From positions 4,676,065 to 4,740,064 of the forward strand of contig JAMXIF010000045.1 of assembly GCA_028583685.1 (NCBI GenBank): DNA of 64,000 bases. Direction: 5' to 3'. Positions 56,803-64,000 of this stretch are shown here, one piece after another. This DNA is from Petaurus breviceps papuanus (taxonomy: Eukaryota > Chordata > Mammalia > Diprotodontia > Petauridae). A model generated the notes under the pieces. It saw only the letters and a list, made by a program, of their open reading frames with translations, made no database searches and was not told the DNA's origin. Every line of letters begins with the position of its first letter. Within the stretch, counting starts at the first letter, position 1. Made by a program: the position numbers and the translations under genes.

Positions 56803-57590
56803 AGGAGCCAGCTAGATAATTCAGTGGCTAAAGCACTGGACTTTGAGTCAAAAAGATCTGAGTTTAAGTTCAATCATGGAAACTTATAGCTATGTGATCC
56901 AGGACAAGTCACTTAACATCTATTTGCTTCAGTCCACTAGAGAAGGAAATCACAAATTACTCCAGTATTTTTGCTAAGAAAACCTCATGGATAGTATTGG
57001 CATTCTGTGGGCCATAGGGTCACGATGAGTGTAGCAGCAAGCACCCCAAGCATCCTCAGGTTTTGCTGCCAACACAGGTTCTTGGATCTGCTTTGTTAAA
57101 GGAAAGCAACTCAAAATGGGTTAACAAGCTTACTTTAATCAGTCAAATATGTACCGTTTACCTAGTTCAGGGGAAAAAGGTCAGCACCCCGAACTTCAGA
57201 ATATACAGAAAGAATTATCAAGACAGAGACAGATCAAGTAGACAGATTTCCAAACTGTCCAACCATTACATCCATACCAAACAACATCTGGGTTTCAAAG
57301 CCAGGGGACTCTGGACAACGGCTTCCCAGAATCCAGATCAAATCACAGAACACTTCTCAAAGTGCGCCCCAAAACAAAGCTACACATCAGGGCTTAATAT
57401 AGCCTTCTCCTGGCTCAGAGAATATAACAATCTTCTGGACCCACTGGCCAATCAAGAAGTATCTACTGAAAAACAAGCCTCCCTCCCCAAGCTTCAGGTG
57501 CACTTTAGCCTAGGGGCAGGGAAGATCTTTAAAATTTACATTCCCATTACAATGAGTCAAAAACAACTAAAGGACTGAACAACAACAACA
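56803..57590 (+). mobile_element. Type C SINE split by a solo LTR
   Basis: The left part has GGAGCCAGCTAGATAATTCA, AAGTCACTTAACATC, GAGAAGGAAATCACAAATTA and GGGTCACGATGAG. The right part (57552-57590) resumes ATGAGTCAAAAACAACTAAA then GGACTGAACAACAACAAC, the normal type C end. The LTR at 57030-57551 sits within this last block. Confidence 0.93.
57030..57551 (-). mobile_element. Solo ERV LTR, copy 2
   Basis: 522 bp, bounded on the plus strand by TGTAGCAGCA and CCCATTACA. The minus strand carries the transcriptional order: start TGTAATGGGA, TATA region near 57395, polyadenylation-type ATTAAAG near 57135. It is flanked by an exact 5-bp duplication ATGAG (57025-57029 and 57552-57556). No internal sequence, so a recombination-reduced solo LTR. 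A long open frame on the opposite strand is coincidental. Confidence 0.93.
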
Positions 57591-57591
57591 T

Positions 57592-57908
57592 TTAAATAAA
57601 TATTTCTAGTGAATATTCATTACATGTGCAGGCGCATGCGCACACACACAGATTTGTATATCTTCACAATGCTTGTAGCTATTGAATATTTAATATATAC
57701 ATATTTATGTGGGTTTATATTTGCAGAAACACATATATACACATATTTAAATGAATGTTTCTTTCAATCACTTAATAAATATAAGAAAACATATTTATTA
57801 AGTGATATATATCATTAATATATTATATATAATATATATGTTATGAATATATCAAGTTTTAGATATAGCTCATTAATTTATATTACGTGATATATATGTA
57901 TGTATATA

Positions 57909-57976
<68 letters not shown>

Positions 57977-58045
57977 CATGAAGTAAGTCTAAAGTGTTTG
58001 TACCACCTCCTATCAACTCAATGTCAACCACTCTTATAGCAACAA
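57592..58045. repeat. AT-rich low complexity with (GT)n
   Basis: Dense TATATA/ATATTA sequence with a clean GT array at about 57912-57958 followed by a TA run. Confidence 0.9.
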
Positions 58046-58390
58046 TAGTTAATGACCATAGTTGAGGAAGCAGGGGTTAATGGTGAGACCAGGCAGTTAA
58101 GGCAGCTCTTCCTTGTATATGGGTGGTTACTGAGTGTCAAAGCCAGGAGCAGAGTTAAGCAAGGAGATGATCCAAGTAAGAGTCCAAATCAGAGCATTGG
58201 AGAGAATTGTCATTGTGCCAACAGGGTCAGTAGAAGACCAAATCAGGGGGACTGGGCCAAGTCAACACACAAGAGGGAGCAGATGGGAAAAGGGGTTTGG
58301 AATGAATACAAAGTGTCAGGATGTTCCAGGGTCAGAAAAGCCAGGGGAGAAAGATCAAAATGTGAGCTCAGGGTGATCAGCAAATGACAT
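58046..58390. other. Unassigned GC-richer block
   Basis: GGTGAGACCAGGCAGTTAAG onward is clearly richer in G on the plus strand than its surroundings. A 111-residue plus frame (58052-58387) crosses it with no recognisable motif. No repeat named. Confidence 0.35.
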
Positions 58391-59204
58391 TTTACCATAG
58401 TCCAGTATTTATTCATTTTTTTATAGTGGTTGATTATCTTTCTGCTTCTAATAAACCCATTTTGTTAGAACCACAACACATACAACATATGTCTATATAG
58501 GCATATCTCAATTAAAAATCCACACACACACACACACACACACCTGTACTCTCCAAAAAACAAACAAACAAACAAACAAACTTTATTACCAAGGATAGAA
58601 ACATCTTTCTCGGAATTCAAAACAAGAATTGTATATTTAAACAGGACTTCACATGGTTTATTATGTGAACCAGCAAAGCTTGAGTTCTGAATCACCCCCT
58701 GCATTGCTAAACAATATTTGAAATTGTCCCTGGTGAGAGTAAGTCATGCACATTGCCTATGAAACTGAACTATATTGAGGAAAATATTTAATGAATTGTA
58801 AAGTACCATATAATTACAGAATTAGACCTGGAAAGAATCTCAGGAACCAGCTAGTACAGCAAAATATCCTTCTACAAAATCCCTAAAAAGTGCCATAAGC
58901 TTTGGACCTTTATGTTACTACAGTGATCTGGTCCAATGATTTCATTTGACGAATGAAGAAAAAAGCCAGAAGAATGAGGATGTAGACCAGTTCAATCTAA
59001 CATTCTTTCTTCATAAGAACAACAACAAAAAATCCTACCATGCTCCTTTGTGTTATAGGATTGTAGCTTTAGAGCTAGAAAAGATATCAGAAGGCATTTA
59101 GTCCAACACCCTTCTTGTAAAAGAGAGGAAAATAAGGAAAGGAATGTTTATTGATTTTCTCACAATCACAGTCAAATTAAGTCACAAGCATATCAATAGA
59201 GATG
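58391..59204. other. Mostly unassigned, with MIR-like pieces
   Basis: (CA)n at about 58518-58542 and (CAAA)n at about 58556-58578. MIR-like antisense starts at 58815-58965 (ACAGAATTAGACCTGGAAAG) and 59065-59190 (GCTTTAGAGCTAGAAAAGAT, TTAGTCCAACACCCTTC). No gene. Confidence 0.5.
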
Positions 59205-59337
59205 ATAGGGAAGTACTAAGATGTCACAGTGCAGACTGAGACCAACCTGAACTCTCCAAACATTCTGCATTAGCAAAAAAAAAAATCCTGACAGTCACAA
59301 TACCTCCCCAAATCCAGGTGTGCAGAGTCCAACTTTA

Positions 59338-59501
59338 TTTTTTTATTTTTTTTTAACCAATCGGGGTTAAGTAACTTGCTCAAGGTTACATGGCCAGTTT
59401 TTTCTGGGTGTGGTGCTAAGTATCTGGGCCCGGATTTGATCCCCAGGTCATCCCGACACTGGAGCCAGTGCTTTTACTTGCTGAGTCACTTGGCTGCCCC
59501 T
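59338..59501 (-). mobile_element. Type B SINE
   Basis: AACCAATCGGGGTTAAGTAA, CTTGCTCAAGGTTACATGGC, GTGCTAAGTATCTGGGCCCG, ending CACTTGGCTGCCCCT. Flanked by the exact duplication AGAGTCCAACTTTA (59324-59337 and 59502-59515). Confidence 0.94.
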
Positions 59502-60192
59502 AGAGTCCAACTTTAACATAAAGTTCAAAGTCAAGAAATATTGTGGAAAAATAGCAAACAACAACTTGACCATAATGATACTGAAGTGTCAGGGAAGAAC
59601 AAGACATAAACTTAGAAGATGACAGTGTGAAAACAGCCAAAATCATAGTGTCAGAGTGAAAAATATAACTGGATGAAAGGGCATCAAGAATTATAAGAGG
59701 AGTAAAAGAAAGAGATAAGAGTTGTAGAGGAAAATTTGGGGAAAGAAATGAGAATGATGCCAAAAATATGAAAAGAGAACTAAGACCTTGGTAAAAGAAG
59801 TATAAAAATTCACTAGAGATAATAACACCCTAAAATAAAAATTGGCCTAGTGGTAAAAGAGGCACATGTGTTTAGTGAGTAAAAGAAATCCTTCAAAAAG
59901 TAGAATAGGCCAAATGGAAAAGAAAGTTTATATATATATATATATATTCACTGAGGAAAATGATTCCTTAAAAATTAGAGTTGGGTAAATGGAAGCTAAT
60001 GACCACATAGACATTAAGAAACAACAAAACAATGTGAAAATAATTTAAAAATTGTATAAAATATTAATTATCTCAACAGAAAAACACCTGATTTGGAAAA
60101 TTGATCCAGGAGAGATATTAAAAAAAAAATTTGGACTACCTGAAAGCCATGCTAAAAATGAATGTAGACATCATATTTCAAGAAATTATAAA

Positions 60193-60354
60193 GGAGGGGT
60201 GGCTAGGTGGTGCAGTGAGTAAAGCACCGGCCCTGGAGTCGGGAGGACCTGAGTTTGGTTCCGGCCTCAGACACTTAACACCCACAGACAAAAAACTAGC
60301 CATGTAACCTTGGGCAAGTTACTTAACTCCAATTGCCCTCCAAAAGGCAAAAAA
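60193..60354 (+). mobile_element. Type A/B SINE inside L1 ORF1
   Basis: GGGTGGCTAGGTGGTGCAGT, GAGTAAAGCACCGGCCCTGG, AACACCCACAGACAAAAAAC, CATGTAACCTTGGGCAAGTT, then CCAATTGCCCTCCAAAAGGC and poly-A. Flanked by AAGAAATTATAAA (60180-60192 and 60355-60367), exact 13 bp. A well-preserved young copy. Confidence 0.95.
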
Positions 60355-61238
60355 AAGAAATTATAAAAGAAAACTGCCTTGATATATTAGATCCAAATAA
60401 TAAAATAGAAACTGAAAGAATCAACCAATCACCAACTGAAAGAATTCCAAAATATAAATTTTTAGGAATAGTATAGCAAAATTCCAGAGCTCCTAGGAAA
60501 AGGAGAAAATATGAGATGCAGGCAGAAAGAAAAAAAAGTTAAATATTGTTGAGCCATAGTCAGGATAATTAAAGTTTCAGTAGCTATCATCTTAATGAGT
60601 GGAGGGCTTGATATACCAGAAGGTATTGGAGCTAAGATTACAACCAAGAATAAGCTACCCAGAAAAATTGAGTATAATTCTTAAGGGGGGAAATTTTATA
60701 ATTTATGAAATAGATAACTTTTGAGGATTTTTGATGAAAACCCTACAGCTGATTTTTAAAAAATTATCATTCAGACAGAAGATTCAAGAGAAGTATAAGA
60801 AGCAATACATAAAAGAGTAATCATAAGAGACTCAAGAAGATTAAATTGCTTGCATTCCTATGTGGGAATATGATACCTTGTAACTCCTAAGAACCTTATC
60901 ATTATTAGGGCAGTTAGAAGTCTTCATAGACAGATGACATGAATATTAGTGGATTATGCTTCAATAATTTCCAAAAAGAGAAAAATTGCAGGGGTGAGAA
61001 AGAGGGATGTACTGAAAGAAGGGGTAAGGGAGGGAGAAAATGGGGTAAATTTTCTCACATAAAGGAGGCATGCAAGAAAGAACTTTTATAGTGGGAGGGA
61101 AAATGGGGTGACTGCAGGCAATTATTGAACCTCAGTTATCAGAATTAGCTAAAAAAGAATATATATATACATATGTATGTACATATATGTATATATACAC
61201 ATACATATATATTTATGTGTGTGTATGTATACACACAC

Positions 61239-61434
61239 TGTTGGATGTTGTAATAGTAATATAATTTGATACCTTTGTATTGGCAAAGCTAACAGGTACT
61301 TAGCACTTAAAAATGAATCAAGCCTCTGTTTAAGAAACAGAAGGTATGAACCCCTGTTGCTGAAGTAACAGGAAAGGGTTGAAACAGGAAATGGCTGAAA
61401 GAGGAGGAAGCTAATGCTGTGTGTGTGTGAGTGA

Positions 61435-61474
<40 letters not shown>

Positions 61475-62097
61475 TTTGGGACTCACTTTGGGAAGAGTTG
61501 TGTTATTTGACCAGATGAAACTCTGGGCAGCTGTTGAACCCCACCCCCCACCCTGGCTTTGAAAACCCAGATGTCAGTGCTTCCCTCTCTGGTAACTAAC
61601 TAGGTATGGATGTAATGATCAGACATCTGGAAGTCCTGTCTGCTTAATTGTGTAATTTATTTGTGGTTGTACTTTGTGATTGAATTAAGGACTCTGTGAT
61701 TGATTAAATGAATGTACTATCCAGAGATGGAGTACTTTGACTTTTGTATTTTGTGTCCTTTAAGGAGGCAAGCCTCCTTAAGAATGATTGAATGATTGAG
61801 ATGATTGAATGACTGAGTTAGTAAGTAATTGATTGACTAAATGATTGTACTTTGTTAAAAACTGTGTGACCACCATGGGGAAATCTATGTGGCCATTTCT
61901 GCGATAAGTCATTGTGAATGTTGTATTTTGATTTTCTGTGATAAGTTGTAACATAGTGAATGCTGTACCTTGATTTACTGTGAATGTTTTGTTCTGATTT
62001 GTTATTGAATAGAGTGTTCACTATACTATGTAATTAGAACCTTTAAAGCTGTTCACATTAGCATTCTTCAGGAAAGCTGTTCATGCTTGGCTTTACA
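61239..62097 (+). mobile_element. Diverged ERV LTR related to the three solo copies
   Basis: About 61480-61660 carries GGGACTCACTTTGGGAAGAG, then CTTTGAAAACCCAGATGTCA and GTATGGATGTAATGATCAGA. The same segments in the same order lie on the minus strand of the LTRs at 42589, 57030 and 62848. Proposed ends TGTTGG (61239) and TTTACA (62097) are placed where L1 spacer sequence stops and resumes. It is longer than its relatives, with a (GT)n near 61430-61470 and ATTGAATGATTGA-type repeats near 61780-61850. A clean target duplication is not visible. Older than the other three. Confidence 0.7.
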
Positions 62098-62556
62098 GGC
62101 ATAGACATCTATCTTACCCAATAGGGAAATAGGAGGGGAAGGAGGTACAACATATATTATGTGTGTGTGGGGGGGGGGCGTGATAATAAAAGGGAGCACA
62201 AATTAAAAGAGTCAGTGGTGAGAAGAAAAACAGACTTTTGAGAAGGAGTAATATAAAAAGAGAGGAAGATAAATAGAAAATAGGATGGAGGGAAATACAT
62301 AATAATTATAACTATTAATATGAATGGGAAGACCAACTCAAAAAAATGGAAGTGGATAGCAGAATGTATTACAAACAAGAATCCAAACCTTAGGTTCTTA
62401 TGGTTATTTGCTAGCATGTCTTATGTACTTAATCTATTCTAGTAATCCACCATTCTATTTCATAACCAATACCAGATGATCTTAATGATTTTAATGATTG
62501 TAGCTTTATAATATAGTTTGAGATGTGGAATGACTAAGCGACCTCCTCTTGCATAT

Positions 62557-62734
62557 ATTTATTTTTTTAATCAAATTTTTTTTTGCTTTTTGGAGGGAAG
62601 GTAGGGCAATTGGGGTTGTGACTTGCCCAAGGTCACAAGACTAATTTTTGCATGAAATGTCTGAGGCCGCATTTGAACTCAGGATCTCCTGACTCTAGGG
62701 CTGGTGATCTATTTACTGTGCCACCAAGGTGCCC
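62557..62734 (-). mobile_element. Type A SINE inside L1 ORF2 relic
   Basis: Poly-T, GCTTTTTGGAGGGAAGGTAG, TGACTTGCCCAAGGTCACAA, TGAACTCAGGATCTCCTGAC, ending GTGCCACCAAGGTGCCC. Flanked by CCTCTTGCATAT (62545-62556) and CCTCTTACATAT (62735-62746). Confidence 0.92.
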
Positions 62735-62847
62735 CCTCTTACATATTTTTCAATAATTCCCTTGATATTCTTGACTTTTTGTATTTTCAAATGTATTTTG
62801 TTATATTATCTAAGTATATAAAATATTTTGGTACTTTGATTGGTATG

Positions 62848-63373
62848 TGTAGCAGCAAGCACCTCAAGCGTCCTCAGGGTTTGCTGCCCATACAGGTTCT
62901 TGGATCTGCTTTGATAAAGGAAAGCAACTCAAAATGGGTTAACAAGCTTACTTTAATCAGTCAGACATATATCATTTACCTTGTTCAGGGGAAAAAGGTC
63001 AGCACCCCGAACTTCAAAGCATACAGGCAGAATTATCAAGACAGAAACAGATCAAGTAGACAGATTTCCAAACTGTCCAACCATTACATCCATACCCAGT
63101 CAACATCTGGGTTTTTCAAAGCCGGGGGGGCTCTGGACAACGGCTTTTCAGAATACAGATCAAATCACAGAACACTTCTCAAAGTGAGCCCCCAAAACAA
63201 AGCTACACATCAGGGCTTATATAGCCTTCTCCTGGCTCAGAGAATGTAACAACCTTATTGACTCACTGGCCAATCAAGAAGTATCTACTGAAAAACAAGC
63301 CTTCCACCCCAGGCTTCAGGTGCACTTTAGCCTAGGGGCAGGGAAGAACTTCCAAATTTGCATTCCCATTACA
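62848..63373 (-). mobile_element. Solo ERV LTR, copy 3
   Basis: 526 bp, bounded on the plus strand by TGTAGCAGCA and CCCATTACA. On the minus strand: start TGTAATGGGA, TATATAAG near 63215-63224, ATTAAAG near 62952, and the TGCTACA end. Exact 5-bp duplication GTATG (62843-62847 and 63374-63378). By eye it is close to copy 2. It lies inside an L1 ORF2 relic. No internal region present. Confidence 0.93.
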
Positions 63374-63764
63374 GTATGGCACTGATTAAGTAATTTAGGT
63401 AAAATTATCATTTCTTTCATATTGACTCAGCCTACACATGAGGGATTGACATTTTGCCAATTACTTAGATAGGAATTTATTTGTGTGAAAAATGTTTTCT
63501 AATTGTGTACATGTAGTTTCTGAATTTGTCTTGGCATGTAAACTTTCAAATATTTTATGTTCTCTTCAGGTATTTTAAATGGATTTTCTCTTTCTTTCTG
63601 ATTCTACTGTGCTTTGTTAATAATATATAGAAATACAGATGATTTATGTGGGTTTATTTTATATCTTACAACTTTGCTTAAGTTAACTGTTTCAACTAGT
63701 GTGTTTTTTACTTGATTCTCTGAGTATACATCTGCAAAGAGTAACAAGCATCATTTCTTGTGTA

Positions 63765-63911
63765 GGGAGGTAAACATTTGAACATTATTGAATAATTGAT
63801 GTAAACAGTTTCATGCTAAGATCCTTATGGTTTCCCTTTCATTTCATGTTTACATTTTTATGCTTCTCTTAAATCTCGTATTTAATGTCAAATTTTCTAT
63901 TCAGCTCTGAT
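63765..63911 (-). mobile_element. L1/HAL1-type fragment, end of ORF1
   Basis: GATCCTTATGGTTTCCCTTT, TTTTATGCTTCTCTTAAATC and TTTTCTATTCAGCTCTGATC match the antisense ORF1 end seen at 46585-46665. It directly follows ORF2 sequence, so it is either a separate element or the same one after a large internal loss. Confidence 0.65.
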
Positions 63912-64000
63912 CTTTTTTTTTAAAGCAATTGGGGTTAAGTAACTTGCTCAAGGTTACACGGCCAGTTATTATTTCTGGGTGTGGTGCTGAGTATCTGAGC
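63912..64000 (-). mobile_element. Type B SINE, cut by the window end
   Basis: Poly-T, AAAGCAATTGGGGTTAAGTA, CTTGCTCAAGGTTACACGGC, TTCTGGGTGTGGTGCTGAGT and ATCTGAGC. The head lies beyond the window. Confidence 0.93.

Larger units (their letters stand above)
59205..62400 (+). mobile_element. L1 LINE relic: ORF1, spacer and start of ORF2, multiply interrupted
   Basis: ORF1 runs from about 59520. The coiled-coil part carries GAGGAAAATGATTCCTTAAA and ATGGAAGCTAATGACCAC (59955-60010), GAGAGATATTAAAA follows near 60110, and R-I-S-x-P-E-K-L-S-like sequence lies near 60645. The inter-ORF spacer is about 60830-61238 and 62098-62270. The start of ORF2 at about 62300-62370 reads I-T-I-N-M-N-G-K-T-N-S-K-K-W-K-W-I-A-E, matching the L1 ORF2 opening I-T-I-L-T-L-N-V-N-G-L. 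Three later elements interrupt it, at 59338-59501, 60193-60354 and 61239-62097. The left edge is uncertain. Confidence 0.75.
62405..63760 (-). mobile_element. L1 LINE relic, ORF2 3' part, interrupted twice
   Basis: On the plus strand, TTCTAGTAATCCACCATTCT, AACCAATACCAGATGATCTT, GTAGCTTTATAATATAGTTT and GAGATGTGGAATGACTAAGC are the antisense of L1 ORF2 near its C-terminal part. The right end CATCTGCAAAGAGTAACAAG is the antisense of a more upstream ORF2 segment. A type A SINE and an LTR interrupt it. There is no poly-T at its left edge, where it abuts an L1 in the opposite orientation. Confidence 0.75.

Noticed and set aside
63210-63230. TATA box and polyadenylation signal as those of a host gene
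   Set aside because: They sit in the expected order inside an LTR with exact target duplications, so they are fossil LTR signals.
62704-63249. 181-residue open frame, the longest in the window
   Set aside because: It starts in L1 sequence and runs through the LTR on the strand opposite to the element. Similar frames occur at 42568-43035 and 57063-57578 only because the LTR copies are related. No protein family signal.
42589-63373. The repeated ~525-bp units as a segmental duplication
   Set aside because: Each copy has different flanks and its own 5-bp duplication, which is what independent integration gives.
1-64000. A previously undescribed multi-gene system
   Set aside because: After reading both strands I find only transposon fossils, microsatellites and unassigned AT-rich DNA. 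Claiming a system would not be supported by the sequence.

Overview
This window looks like intergenic DNA from a marsupial nuclear genome. I find no credible protein-coding gene, rRNA, functional tRNA, CRISPR array or bacterial-type operon. Reasons for the marsupial call: it is AT-rich, spaced like vertebrate DNA, and packed with transposon fossils whose mix I recognise from marsupials. These are tRNA-derived SINEs of the MAR1/WSINE1 kind, L1 and HAL1 LINEs with marsupial-like 5' leaders, deep MIR, L2 and CR1/L3 relics, and solo endogenous-retrovirus LTRs. Family names come from memory; no database was searched, and the species cannot be fixed.

I separate the SINEs into types. Type A is a short (~150 bp) SINE ending in a CCAATTGCC-like stretch and poly-A. 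Type B is similar, but carries AGTGAGTAAGAGCAC in the head and AATAACTG...TTGAGCAAGTTACTTAA near the tail. Type A/B has mixed features. Type C is longer (~230 bp, MAR1-like): its tail carries GGAGAAGGAAATGGCAAAC, then a GAGTCGGACACGACTGAAC-like end.

Layout. 1-10 kb: an L1 relic on +, two opposed type C SINEs, an L1/HAL1 relic on - split by a type A SINE, and a ~105 bp sequence present twice. 10-24 kb: a palindromic hAT-type MITE with an exact 8-bp target duplication inside an L2 tail, many MIR and L2 pieces, two CR1/L3 relics and an L1 5' leader. 25-41 kb: a (GGAA)n tract with an assembly gap, an apparently complete ORF1-only HAL1-like element (27.7-30.5 kb), and two further minus-strand L1/HAL1 pieces that keep their 5' ends. 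41-49 kb: a long L2 split by a solo LTR and a type C SINE, then another minus-strand L1/HAL1 with its 5' end. 49-59 kb: L1 ORF2 and L2 relics, SINEs, and a type C SINE split by a solo LTR. 59-64 kb: the most layered part, a plus-strand L1 interrupted by two SINEs and a diverged LTR, abutting an inverted L1 ORF2 relic that is itself interrupted by a SINE and an LTR.

Three runs of N (10, 100 and 100 bases) all sit in microsatellites. Nothing here amounts to a new functional system. What is worth a second look is the nesting of dated insertions, the LTR family, the HAL1-like element, the MITE, SINE sublineages with a recurrent internal microsatellite, and a few GC-richer blocks I cannot assign.
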